From Cucumis sativus (lineage: Eukaryota > Streptophyta > Magnoliopsida > Cucurbitales > Cucurbitaceae): a stretch of 64,000 nucleotides of DNA. The translations under genes and the position numbers were made by a program. The DNA is taken from NCBI RefSeq assembly GCF_000004075.3, contig NC_026657.2, positions 30,970,408 to 31,034,407 on the forward strand. The letters are read 5' to 3'. The notes below the pieces were generated by a model that saw only the letters and a program-made list of their open reading frames with translations, ran no database searches and was not told where the DNA came from. Positions 24,362-38,000 of the stretch are shown one piece after another. Within the stretch, counting starts at the first letter, position 1, and every line of letters begins with the position of its first letter.

Positions 24362-24601
24362 ATCTAAGGAATGGAAAACGAATGTGCATTTAATTTAATT
24401 TTAACCTTCTTTTAAATGATTTTTCTATTGAAGTATATCGAATGAACTTTCTAAATGTTAATAAATTTGTACACAAAATTAAGTGTAGGTTATGTATTAT
24501 TTATTTATTTAGAAGAGTCATATTAGTTGAAGAAAATACCTCATTTTTCTTAGAAGTAAACCTTTTTTGTAGAATAAAAAAAAGTCTCAAAAGACATGAC
24601 A

Positions 24602-24620
24602 GTGAGAGAGAGAGAGAGTG
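24602..24620. repeat. (GA)n tract
   Basis: GTGAGAGAGAGAGAGAGTGAG. On the NGAL sense strand this is a CT repeat upstream of the gene. Such GAGA/CT tracts can bind BBR/BPC proteins; the role here is not shown. Confidence 0.7.
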
Positions 24621-26161
24621 AGTAAGTTACGAAAAATAGTACGAAAAGGAAAGAGAGATAGAGAGGGAAAGGAATTGAGGTTTTCGCGTGATCGAATGCA
24701 TCAATCATTAATTTCAGTGAACAAATATACATATACATATATATATATATACACACACTTTCTTTTTCGCTTGTTTTTTATTCATTAACTTTTTAAATTC
24801 ATTATTAATATTATTATTATATATATATAGATCATTAACTTAAAAAAAAAAAATACTATTTTACTATTTGAACTCAAAATGCCCAATTTTAAAGTTTGGT
24901 GGAAACAGAATAATAAAAACATTAAAATTGAATTCAAAACTAAAATTAAACGAACAGCTGTGTTAGGGTTAATATGAGTATAGCTTCACACATTAATTAA
25001 GTGTTGTCTTAAAAGTTTGGAGATTTGATATCTGGTTTTTTAAATTATTTTTTAGACTTAGAATATGGTATTTAGTACGTAGAATTTGTTTTTTCTTTTT
25101 TTTCTTTTCTTAATATTTTAGTGCTTTCATCGATAGTGTTAAGCTTTTTTCTAATTTTATTTAAAAATTAGTAAAAAATGAAATGACAAGAACAATAGAC
25201 TTTGACGTGTAGATCAATAAGCTTATGATTTGAATCATTATACATCTATTTATTAAAATTACGGAATGTGTGTGACTAAAATTTTTGTATCTCAATTTTA
25301 GAAAAGGTAAATAAAAGTATCCATGAAATATAGAAATGGATAGTTTTTTTTTTTAAATAATTAATTGTAAAAATAATAAAAAGAAACTATTTAGATTAAC
25401 AAAAAGAATAGTAAGACGATGATTAGATATATAAAAATAAAACAAAATAGAGATTTTGTTAATTTATTTTTTAATGTTTGAGTGAACTTTCTTACAATAT
25501 AAATGGAAAAATAATATAAAATCAATAGAAATGTTAGTAATTGAATGAATTGAGAATGAAATTAGATAAAAAGAAAAGACAATTAAATGGAAATAATAAA
25601 AGAAAGATATAATGAGAGGAAAGAAAAGAGAATAGTTGGAGGGTTTTCCCTGACGTAATGATTGTGATCCATTTTCCAATTATCAGTCCAATGCTCTATT
25701 CCGCTTTGCACTGATTCTTAGGGCTTTTCCCATTTGTTATTATTATTATTATTATTTATTACTTTCTTTCAAATATCGTACACTAAAAATATCATTACTT
25801 CACATTTTCATTTACTACAACCAATTAATTAACAATTAAATTCCCTAATTATATTATCACTTCAATCAGATCAAATCATTTTAAAGTATTAGAGTTAAAT
25901 GGTAATATATATATAGCATGTTTTATGAGTTGTTTTTAGGGCAGCTTATGTATGGCTAAATTTGACATTAATTTGATTATTCTCACATAAGTATTTTGTT
26001 TGTTTTGTTTAGATAAAGCAACAGGAACCAAATGAACTAATTAAACATGTGGATTAAATTAAGTCTCAGTTGGACAAAAATAAAATAAAATAAATAGAAA
26101 AGTTTATAGTATAGAAGAAGAATAATTGAAGCAACAAATTCAACAAGACACGTCGTTAAAG

Positions 26162-26164
<3 letters not shown>

Positions 26165-26200
<36 letters not shown>
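26165..26200. repeat. (TA)n microsatellite
   Basis: An uninterrupted run of about 18 TA units in spacer DNA. Confidence 0.9.
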
Positions 26201-26205
<5 letters not shown>

Positions 26206-27581
26206 GAAGTAGCATAGTCTAATTTTGATGTTAAATAAACTAGAACTATCATTAAGAATATAGAGTATGTTACATAAAAAGATTTGTTAACAATCTAATA
26301 ACAAAAAGTATTGAACTTATTGAATATAAGTCAACGTAAGAATAAGCTAGAGATAGAACTATTGACCCTTTGAGATAGATAATTAATTTGTGGTTTATTT
26401 ACATAACCATAGTCATATCGATCTTGAGTAACATAGTAGGACCATATTGACGCAACATAGCACACTCAAAACAAATCAACTTGGAAAAGTATAGAAGGGG
26501 AGAGTGGTCCTTTTTCGGAACTGGGGGTTAGAAAAAATTGAGTCACGTGCATGACAACATTATTATTGCTCTACATATTTTTGAAATAATTTTCAAAGCT
26601 TATATATATATAATGTTAAACCCCATTTTCTGTTTTTGCAGACAAATATATATAAATATAAGTATGAAATAATATTAAAAATGAGTTTATAAAAAATGAG
26701 AAACAAATCCCAATCTCTTCTTATTTTTGGGTTTCCAATAAAACCCAGCAGAGATGTGATGAGATGAGATAAGATTTTATTGTCCAATTACGTATAATAA
26801 TAATAAAGAATATATATACACATATGAATTAAATTTAAGTATAGTCGTGTTTGAATTCTATCCTTTCACTAATATATATTTCAATTATGTCTTCACTCTT
26901 TTTAGGCAAAGACACACTTGCCTTCTTCTTGCCTCTCTGTCTCTTTCTTTATTTATCTCTCACATTTTTTTTATTTTTAGTTTAACTTTAATTCTAAATT
27001 CCATTTTCTTTTATATTCTAATAAGTTAGAGTTATATTTAGGTGTGGTTGGATTGGTAAAATAAATAAACAAAAAGATAATGTGTTGATAGGGAGAGTTA
27101 GATACAAAAGCCACCTCAATTTCAAGGTACCATATTATAAACACACACTTTCTTCCCTCATTTTTTTCTTACCCAATGCCCCACCAATCCTTTTCTTTTC
27201 TTCTCTTTTCTTTTTTCCCTTATATTATCATTTTTAATTAATTTAATCTCATTCTATCACATCATTTTATTTTACTCTCGGTATTTTAAAATATATTTTT
27301 TTATAAAAACATTTTAAATTTAATAGATAATCTCTAAAGTTGAATTTAAAACCATACAATTTAAAAGAAAAATTAGTAAGTAAACATTTTACCTTTCTTA
27401 TTCAACAATTTATTGATGATATTTTGTTGTTCGTATTTTTAATATTATGTAGATATTTTTAAATATAACACAATTTGAATTTAAACTTTTATGTTTGGAC
27501 ATTAGACCGATAAAAAAAAGATGTAGAAGTGTTGGTCATGTCACTGATAAAAAGTTGAATATCAAGTTGTTATCATTAGGT

Positions 27582-27668
27582 ATGAGTTTGATGAATATAG
27601 GGGTTGTAGTTTTGATCTCAATCATGTGTTTGATTGGACAAGCCCCGGAATTCCATCCAAGAAAATGA
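27582..27668 (+). CDS. Doubtful short ORF with a signal-peptide-like sequence, 28 residues
   Basis: An ATG-initiated frame encodes a strongly hydrophobic stretch (NIGVVVLISIMCLIGQA) that looks like a complete secretory signal peptide with a cleavable A-x-A-like end. A short polar tail (PEFHPRK) and TGA follow. GTAAGTGG lies just after the stop and could be a donor, but the stop precedes it in this frame. No TATA box or Kozak-like context stands out. It may be a chance frame in GC-richer spacer, the relic of a secreted-protein exon 1, or a tiny peptide gene. I do not recognise it. Confidence 0.2.
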   Translation: MSLMNIGVVVLISIMCLIGQAPEFHPRK

Positions 27669-28170
27669 GAGTAAGTGGTAAAGTGGAAGAAATTCTTTTT
27701 TTCTTCTTCTACAATTTGAGATATTTTCAATTCGTTTTATAAAAAAATATTTCCCCTCTAAATTTAATTAATTTTGAAAAAAAATATAGTCAATAGCACC
27801 ATAAAAAACAATATAAAAATACAACACAACTTTAAAATATTTATAAATATATCAAATAGTTAACTTGTAAAATCTTTTAGAATCTTTAGTTCAGCCTTCA
27901 ATACAAATTTAATCTATATAAATTGATTGGTTGATTGATAAAAGTTATTTAAGAGTATATAATTGATAAAACTGTAGATATCATTTCATATATACTTATC
28001 CAAACAAAATAAAATCGGAAATGTTAAATGGATACATTTTAGGTTAAATTATATTCCATCTAATATCTATATTCATAAATATGTTATTCTTTATTATTAT
28101 TATTTAGTTGAAAAGTGAAGTTTTGGAGGTGAAAAACCTGAAATAAAATATTATTAAGAGGTTATGGTTA

Positions 28171-28260
28171 GCGATGGTGTGGTGGCCAAGTGGGAGAGTC
28201 TTTCACCACAAACAAATTCAAAACTATTTCAGGTTTAGGGTTCAACCAGAATCTGCCATC
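28171..28260 (+). repeat. tRNA-like / SINE-like remnant with A and B box
   Basis: TGGCCAAGTGG at 28183-28193 matches a pol III A box of tRNA-Ser/Leu type, and GGTTCAACC at 28239-28247 matches much of the B box. The 45-base separation is normal for pol III internal promoters. The flanks do not pair into acceptor or anticodon stems, so it is not a working tRNA. A tRNA-derived SINE head or decayed tRNA is more likely. No terminal poly-A/T tail or duplication was established. Confidence 0.35.
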
Positions 28261-31200
28261 TTTCTCCTTCCCCTTTAAATTTATTCTTAAATAACCATTT
28301 ATTATTATTTATATATAGAGAGAGAGTACATAAGTTATAAAAAAATGTTTAGTTCATTTGTTTCCTCATACATATATATATGTATATATAATAAAGGACC
28401 AACTTTCTTCATGGGGAGGGCTTCTTTAATTTGTAAAAGAAGAAAAAGAAAAATTTTACTTTCCTTTTACTAACCCATTTTTAGATTTAGAGGAAATTTC
28501 CATAAATGGAATGATGTTCTAAAACAATAAAGCAATTGTTTATTTAGATATTTCTAATTTTCAGATATTAATTTATCGATTCCCAAGGTCAAAATCAAAA
28601 TTCACAGACCTGCCCTTCTCATTTTAGGGTTTAGACCATTTCACACTCACTTGTGTCATTGTGAGATTTTTCCAATTGAATTGAATATTTATTTTTGTAT
28701 ATATAAGGCTAGATATGCAAATTTCAAATACATTTGAGCAACTCTTTGTCTTTCTCTAATTAATTCAAGGGCCAATTTCAAAACATTGGAAAGATTTTCA
28801 AGCAAACTAGAAACTTCTACTTTGATGTAATAATTAGTGTGCGAGAATTATAGTTAACTTATTGAATGAGGATTGAAAAATAAGAGTTTAAGATATCAAT
28901 AATAATACCTAGCTGTAGTATCTTGTTCAAATAATTAGTTACCAATTACCGATCATTTTTCAATCTCGTTAACATAAAATATAAGAATAACTAATAAGTC
29001 AGCATCAACTTTATTTGAATGTGTACCCTCTTCATTAATATATTGTTAGAATAATAAACAATATCATGAAGGTAAAAATCATAATCTATAATGGGTTGGC
29101 TCAATATATAATTTCTGTCAAAACCACAGTATTTTTCAATCCTGGTTTAGGATTTTTATATAAATTTGCACAAAAAGTTTAAAATTTACTCATTCATCGA
29201 TCACTCGACATTTATAAAAAAAACAAAATCAAAATGCAACTTTCAAGAAATGATGTCATAAGAAGAAGCATTCGAGAAACACCTAAAAAGTTTCATGATA
29301 ATAATAGTTTCAATTAATGCATTATTTATTAGAACATCTGATGACTTCCATGCCCAAACATCAGAGCAAACTGCAGAGATATTGAGAAAATGCTGCCACC
29401 AGTTTTCTTTTTTCTTTCTTTAATTAATATTCATGACTCATCACAATGCGATGTGAGTAATTCACAAATCGATATGGATGTCTTAAATAACTATCAGATA
29501 CACCTAGAGACAAGTTCATAGTACCATTGCAATTTCTCTCGATCTTATATAACCAAACACTACAGTACATAAATCATTGTCAGTCTCATAACTTTTTTTT
29601 GTTAAAACACTAGGTTTTTTAATGGAAAGTTATTCCATGACCAATCACAGTTTGAATGTGGATGTGGATTCACACAAACAAATATAAATTCAAAGTAGGG
29701 TTGTAGTTTCTCTTTCCTACGTTAGGAAACCGTTGAGTTATCAATCATATACTACGACGATCTCTTTGAATAATTTCTTTGTCTTTTTTTTAGAGTTATA
29801 GCTAGAAAGATAAATAGGTGATTTTTGTTTTGGGGTAAGAGATTGATGGCCATTAGAGTTTTGATTTGTATTCATTCAATGAAACAAGACAAAGGTAGAT
29901 TATATTATAATTATGTTCTAAGGGTAATGTATCGTAATCCAATGGAGATTCGAATGTTTCTCTTTGTTCCCCAACTTTACTCTAAGAATCAAACATTTGG
30001 AATATTAAATTTAACACAACTAATTTTCATTTTATTAAGAAACAAAAAAATAAATTAATTAATGAAATAACTCGTCTTAGTACATTGTTGATTTGAGTTA
30101 TTAAAATATAATAAGATTCTTATCTCATGTTGAGTCAATGAATAAACCTACAAACTTGTTTAAACAAACATAATCTATAAATCTAATCTCTATGACACAT
30201 GATTGAAATGAAATGTCATGGGATATGAGTATCAAATTTTAAGGTCAACATAACATTTGAGTTTATACTTTCAAATATCTTAATTTAGTTGATGTCTTTT
30301 CAATATAGATCTTATGACTAGTTCTTGATATCATTTTAATATCAAAGTTTTTGAATAAAGAAAGCCTATATTCTTTATTTTTTTTCCTCTATAATTTTTT
30401 TTTTTAAAAAAAGCTATTCATTTAAATGACAAAATTGTACAATCCCTAAAAAAAATTGTTCAACTAGACAAAGTATCATAGCATCTGAACTAAAAAATAA
30501 AAGTTAAAAATGGTCATACCAAAAGTTGTGGAACAAAAATAAATAAATAAAAAGAGATGAGCCAAAAAAAAGACTTAAACTTATTCAAACTACAACATTA
30601 GACATACAAAAAGTGATAAAAGAGAATCTAATTAAATTAAGTAATAAAAAGAATTGTCATTTTGTATTGTGAAAGAGGGAATACCATACACGTGTTTTTG
30701 AAAAATGTATTAACTCTTCTTGTAGATGGTCATCCCAACTAAATTGATAAAAATGTTAAAGTATATTAAGTTAACTCAAAATATTATTAAAGAATTAATT
30801 AAAGTTAAAAAAGAAGCCCCCTACATAAAAAGGAATAGTTAGCAATATAATGACTTGTTAAGTGATATTAGTTAATAAACATTAAACTGGAGACATGTGA
30901 TTAAATTGAAAAGAGATTGTTTTAAAAAAGAAAAATAAAGATGGTAACATAATAGTGGGTTGGTGAAGAAAACAAAGAGTGTGATATTTGTGTAAGCCAT
31001 TTCATTCTTCTCTTTTCTTCTTCAATTTCGCATGAGTCGTTGGTCACATACAACTCTCCTCCCTTTCTAATACAATATAACTCTGACGTGGACGCCACAT
31101 GGCCCTTCTATTTTTATTTTTTTAAAAAAATTATTATATTTTTAAGAATGGAAAAAGCAATTAACGATCCTACTAAGAATATATAGTGAATTGAATTTGT

Positions 31201-34200
31201 AGAGGAAGAAGAAAAAGGGAGAGGGCCTGGGAGTTTGGGCCGAAATGGGTTATTCCAGTTCCCACCCGATCCGCATGCGGATAACCGGCCACTTTTATTT
31301 CCTTTCCATGGCCCCACCCACATCCTTCCAAATAATATTAATTAACCATTTTCATATTTCTTATATATATAAAAAAAAAAAGTGTTTTTTGAAGGAAGAA
31401 GAAGAAATGAAAAGTGTTTTTGAAAGGAAAATCAGAAAGTAGAGGCGATGGGGGAAGGAAGGAAGTGGTACACGTGGAGAAGAGTGGATTTGAAAGTGAT
31501 ATTAATTAAGATAACAAAAATGGTCCCTTTTGCTTTGCGTATACCCATTTGACTTTCTTCCTTTTCCTTTTTTGTCAATTCTCAATATAACACATCTTTT
31601 ATTTTACAACAAAAATAACTTCTTCTTCTTTTTTTTTCTAATATATATATATATATAATGTATGATATTTCATTCCATTCCATATATTTTAATTTCCCAT
31701 CAAAATCTTTCAATTCCATAATGTATATGGAAGAATGATTATGTGCTACGAAAATGACATCTCATTTCAACCATTTTTCCTCATATATATCTCTCTTTTT
31801 TATTATATTTTCTTACTAACAAACTAAAATTTCAATTTCCCCCTATATATATATAAATTACAAAATGAATTTATTATTTAACTTTTTTTAAAAAAAAATA
31901 AAACACTAAAAACCATTCAACTAGAAATTATATTCACCACATAAATATGTTAGATAAATCATTCAAACACGGACAAGACTTATTCCTCCGTCTTTTTCAA
32001 GGAAGAAAGGAAAAAAAAAATCTAAAACCACAACCAAAATTTCAAAACTCAACTGGCACGTGCGTTAGATGGTGAGTGACTTTGTTTCCTAATCTCGAAA
32101 ATGAAACAACAAACCTAAATTGGGTTGCTATATTCACAACAAGAGATAATCTTCTCTATTAAACTAGATAACTATGAAATCATATCAATTGGTTAATCGT
32201 ATCCACCATATCGGTACAATAAAATTTCATAACTAAAGGTAGATTCAAACATGTGTTAAACGAAGGTAAATAAATTTTTAATTTTTGGCAAGATATTTAA
32301 AATTAGTACGAAAACATCTCACCCAAACAAAAGTTTTAAATACAAGGAGAGATATGGACAAAGAAAAAAGAAAAGAAGCTCATACAAAAAAAAAAAGTTT
32401 AGGTAGTTAAAGTTCCAAAGACCATATTCTACTATCTTTTCCTTTTAGTTGAAGATATGTAAGATGAGAGGGAGTCGGATTTATATAACTTAGTTTATGG
32501 TGAAACACATATATGTTTAAGGTATGAGAGAAGTCAAAATTTATAGCATAACTTTATGTTAAGACTAATTAGACTAAGTGATTGTGTTATAATTAGTAAA
32601 AGGAGAAATGGGTTAGAAAATGATATTTGGTAAGATGGGATGTTGCTTTGGATTGTGAGAACGTGTGAGTGGAAGAGTAAAGGGAAGGTAAGAGCCCACA
32701 AAGTTGGACTTTATTTTTATTCTATTTATGAACAAGAAAAGAAAAAAGAAAAGGCAAAGGAAAAGGAAAAGGAAAATGGGTGTCTTAATCTCTTGTGCCT
32801 AACTTGGCAGAAGATGGTGAGGAGTTGGTCACAGTGATGACCACCTGAATGCTAACTCACTTTCACCATATATACTAATTAATAACATTACCACACATAA
32901 TTCAATTTTCCATTTCTCTCAAATATAATGGACGAATATCCAATAATGATAATAAGAATAATAAATAGAATAAATTTTGGGTTTGAAAGAGGGTGAGGAT
33001 TAGAGTGAGAAAATGTTGAACCTTTTTTCATGAACTACCAATTTAAAGAACAAAATCTTATATTGGTAGATTTGATTAAAGAAAAAGATAGGAAGTTTCA
33101 ATGATTGCAATTCGAAAGTACCTCTAAAATGGGATTGACATAGTTGACCAATCCATCATTATAAAACAAGAAGTTATTTGACTCTTAGAGCATATATATA
33201 TATATAGGTGCTTTATCACACTACCTTTTTCTTCTCTTTAGGAATCTATAACAAACTTATGTAATCAATTATCAACCATCCAAATTTTCTTTTTCATTTC
33301 CTACAAAAATAAATAAATAAATAAATAATAATAATATAGTGTTTCTAAATTCTAAAATGATAGATCTTAAATTAGGAATGAGAAATATGGATATGATCTT
33401 ATAACCAAAATTATTATAATGGAACGAAGAATCTTTAATTGAATAAAAGAAGAAAATAATTGTTATAGTCTTTTTTCTCTTTATTAGTCGAAAGTAAGAA
33501 TAAGTTATGAAAAATTTGGGAGGAGATCGTGAATGATTAAAGCATGTTTGAGTGGCAATTATTTAAAATGTACCATTCAAATGTGAGAAGATGATATATA
33601 GCATGGGAACCATGTCAATAAAGGCTGCTATAAATATTATTCCATAGAGAGTTACAACATTATTATTGCTTGTACTAACATTATTTGAAGAAGCCTTACC
33701 TATTTCTCCAACCATTTCTTTTTCTTTGGTGGAAGTGCTTTTCTAAACTAAAAGCTCCCAAACAAAGTATTTTTTAAAAAAAAACAGTAAATCTGTTTCA
33801 AATGCTTTGCTGATGAGTACATACATCTTTTTTTTTTAAACAAAAAAATATCTTTTTTTTCTATTTTGTTATATAGATCACAAATATTGAAATACTCTTG
33901 TAATTCTAGTCTAAATAGATAGTAATAAACATAATTTTTTTTGTTACATTTACTCTAATCGAAATGGTTATACAACGAAGTGATATTTTTTTTTTTTGTG
34001 AATGAACGTTTAGACCATAAATATTTAACATCATTGTCTAGTTGTAGAGATATGTATGGATAGATAATAATATTCTTTAGCTCAAGTTATAAGTGTTCAA
34101 ATTGAAGTGGTGTTGTGTGTATATATAACAATAAAAATTTCAATAATTAGAATGTGATTTAAAACATAGACATCCAACATAACAATTTAATGGTGGAAAT

Positions 34201-34610
34201 ATGCATTAACAGGTAATTATCGCACCTTTTGCCCATTTAAAATTTTGTAAAATTTGTGCTTTGTCTTTCTTTTCTACATACTTACAACACTATTCAGATC
34301 AAATATCATTTTGTAAATATCATTTTATTAGTCATAACGTGTGTTTCCTTTTTCGATTATGTATTAAAATAAAATATAAACGACCATTATAGATTAGCCA
34401 ACTCAAATAAATAAGTATTCATTTTAAAACAATTATAATTGATAGCACTTTATGAATAATATTAGGTATTTAGCAATTTTGTTTAGAGTGTAAATATAGC
34501 ATCTATAAGTGTATTTAAAATTTGTTATATTTACCAATTCTTTTTTCTTGTGCTACATTTGAATTGCCCTTCTTCTTAAACTAGTGGTTTCAGTTGCTCA
34601 TTCCGGTTGA

Positions 34611-34667
34611 AGTTTAAGAATTTACTAGACATAATTTAAAGTTTGAATTTACTAGACATAATTTAAA
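34611..34667. repeat. Two-copy tandem repeat, about 28 bases
   Basis: AGTTT(A/G)A(A)GAATTTACTAGACATAATTTAA is present twice head to tail, with one indel. Confidence 0.65.
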
Positions 34668-34892
34668 GTTTAAACTATTAGACATTTTGTAAAACTTAGA
34701 GATCAAAATAGACACCAACAAACTTGTAAGTTGGTTGAAAAGAAACAATCATCAAAACTTTATTGGCATTCTTAAAAGTATATGATGAGACCTATTATTC
34801 TACCATTAAATAATAATTTGATACACTTAGTTGGTATCTCATCATCAATCATCGGTACGAAAATCAAATCTTTCACCTCGAATATGGGAGAG

Positions 34893-34898
34893 TTTATT
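34893..34898 (-). terminator. Candidate polyadenylation signal of the S28 peptidase gene
   Basis: AATAAA on the minus strand about 180 bases after the stop codon at 35075. Plausible but not the only AT-rich option. Confidence 0.3.
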
Positions 34899-35074
34899 TA
34901 AAACATTCAAAACATCCAAGAATTAAAGAAGAAACATTTGGTGGCTTTACCTGAATGGATTTGATTTGTTATTTTGGAAAACAATGAAGTAGAGAGGACG
35001 ACGTATTTGTTTCATCATCTGAGTGGGCTTTGTGTTTGGGCCTTTTATATGAACATGTGGGCAGGAATAAGATA

Positions 35075-38000
35075 TTAATATTGGGCCAAGTCCAAGTAAT
35101 ATTGGGAAAGCCAATCCTCAATAATATTGACCTCCTGCTTTCTCACATCTTTCAACCATTTTGGATCATCAGGATTTGAGAATCTTAAGTCTACATGATG
35201 AGCTCCTGTTTCATTACCAGTATTAATTATTTGTTTCTGCCCTCAAATTTATTATATTATATGTAATTTTGTGTGTATATATATATTTGATGTGGGGATG
35301 AATATTGAATACTAACCTTCCTTTGCCACAATAGCTATTATAGTTGAGGATATGTTCTTGAGCACCCTGAATTGAAGGCATAATATTATTAAAATTATGT
35401 TAGAGATAAAGTATGAATTATTATGAAGAGAGAGATAGAGAGTACCCTCCACCACTCCAAGGATCTCTCAAGCCATTGAAGAAGATTATGTTGCTTCCAA
35501 ACCTCTTCAGAACTCTCTCAATATTCTGCATCTCAATATCTTTAGTTTTAAATTATGTGTCCATGTTTACAAACTATATTAAAGAAATCTTTGGAGGCCA
35601 AATTCAAATAAAATAAATTATAGACTTTTGGGTTAATTAGTGATTTAAAATAGTATCTTCTAGGAGACTCTTGTTCAAGCCTTTCTAGGGTTGTTTCCTC
35701 TACATTTAACATTAATTTCCACTTAGACACAAAAAAGTGGAAATCAAATATTAAATGGAATGTGCATTTTACCATTAGCTAGACCTTAACTATCAACTTC
35801 TTATTGCTTTCCTGGGGGGGACCCTAGTTCAGAAGGAAGGATTCCCAGAGCACTCATGGATAGGAAATAAAGAAAAAGGGACTTACATGTCCCCCAAAGT
35901 GTGTGGGGATCCAAATACGGCGTGGCTCAACGTCAAAGAAGGTTTTGCAAAACTGAAATCGGTCTGCAAAGTGCCATGTTGAGGCTGGAAATATGCTTTC
36001 TTTTGTGTTACCACCTGTTGGCAATATCATTTCCGTACATGCCTGCATTTTTGCAATCTAATTCTCATCATTATATATTTTATATTTATATATTAATTGC
36101 TTCCAAAATTCAGAATTTGGACTGCCTAAATCTTCCAAACTTTGTTACTGCTTTTTCAGAAATCAAATGATCAAATCAGTACTCCACTCAACTGTCTCTC
36201 TATAAGTCAACCCATTAACTAATTTAAGTAATATTTTATTATGGGTCACATATAGACATATATATATATATAACATATATTAAATAATATACGAAGGGAA
36301 GGAAGGCTCACTTAGCTTTATTTTAAGATTCATGGAAAGTATGAACACTAAATAATTTGGAAATTTTATGGTATTATATAAGAATGAGAATGACACGTGC
36401 ATGAATTAAAATGTAATTCTAACGCAAAATTAAGTTGAAAAATCAACATGAATGGCCTTTTTTAAAAAAAAAGTCCAAATAAGATATAATCCAAACTTTT
36501 GATTGTTATTCTTTTTTTTTTTTTTTTTTTACCTTTTTTCTTACATCATCATCGTTAAAATTACTAAAACAACACATAAGGCATCAGCCGGTTTCCTTCT
36601 TTTGTCTAGGTTAGATGCTAAGAAAATTGAAAACAAACTGGAATAAATAAAATAAATAAAAAACAAACGAGATATAATAAAGAGATAAGAATGAAGAGAG
36701 AAAGAGTAGTGGAGAGGAAAAAAAGGACCTGCCAAGACCAATCTCCAAGATCGTGAGGATCAGAATCATCGTCAAGATCAAAACATGTGACGGTGCCCGT
36801 GAAGTTGTAATAGATGTTAGCCGCACCATACAACTTCGTAAACGAGTCGTTCCCAGACCTTGGATCGTCAATCGCCTTACACATCTGCACTACCATTCAT
36901 GTTTGCACTTTCATATTTAATGCATTCTCTTTTTCTGATACAAATTAAGTTAAAAAGAAAGAGGGGGAAGAGCAAGGAATTAAGTTAATATATATATTAC
37001 CTGTTTAACTGGATATGCTGGCAAGGGATTTAAAAAATTCGAGGGCGTGGGATAATCAGTCATTGCCGTGTATATTATTGCTGTTGACAACCAGTTTTTA
37101 ATCGATTCCGCCTCCGCCTCCCTGAATTAACATACTTTTAACTTATTATTCATTACATATTAACTCTTTCCCTCCACGGAGAATTCAGAAATTTATTAAC
37201 ATTTATATTGGTTTTCTATGTAAATAATAAAGTTGAGAGAAGCCTTTCAACAGTAATAGTAGTACACACATATGTTTTAAATAAGTAGAGAAAGTAAACT
37301 ACTATTATATTCTAAATAATAATAATAGAAACATTTAAGCATCTTACAAAAATAAATATTATAAAAATTATTAGAAATAAGGTGGGCTGATTTTATAATT
37401 TTAACAAAAATAATTATCTACTATGATTAGATTTAAGAAAAATTGCTCCCTACAATCTTTAGTCGTTAGCTACATTTTTATATAGTTTTTTGTAATAAAA
37501 CAATATTTTATTATTTTTAACTATTTTCTTTAAAAGTAATTCTTTACATGGAATGACAAATGATTCATGTGTTTCCTAATTACATCTATCACTTTATTTA
37601 ATATAAGTAAAAAAGGGTAAAAAAGGAAAAAGCTAAATTGTTCATTGTCTCTAAAATTCTTTATTTATTTAGTTTCTAAATTTGATAAAATTTCACATCT
37701 AAACTTTTAAAATATCTTTTCCTTTTTTTTTTCAGAAAAAAAGAAGCTAGCATGGACCTAAGTTGACTGGTGTAAATTTATTATAAATCTTCCTCTTAAT
37801 GAATTCTTTTTAGAAAATAACTTAAGAGTAAATTTATAATTTAAACCTAAAAAGAGGGTAAATAAAACTTACTTGCAAAATTTGAAAGACTTACGAAGCA
37901 ACTGGGGACCTTGTGGGTGGGTTGAAGTGATGTCAATGAGATGCCATGACTCTTTAATCACACTGTAACAGTTCTGACTCTCACTCTGTACAAATTTCCC

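Larger units (their letters stand above)
24087..27581. other. AT-rich spacer upstream of the NGAL gene, with microsatellites
   Basis: No gene is supported. It holds (TA)n at 24300-24347, a GAGA tract at 24602-24620 (CT-rich on the NGAL sense strand, about 520 bases upstream of its ATG, so possibly 5' UTR or a GAGA-factor site), (ATT)n near 25737-25757, and (TA)n at 26165-26200. Confidence 0.6.
27669..34892. other. Long gene-poor spacer
   Basis: About 7 kb without a convincing gene apart from the SINE-like remnant at 28171-28260. AT-rich throughout, with (AT)n near 31640-31658, (AAAT)n/(AAT)n at about 33304-33340 and a 28-29 base tandem duplication at 34611-34667. Open frames at 31114-31442 and 32640-32837 are composition-driven and lack motifs. 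Confidence 0.6.
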
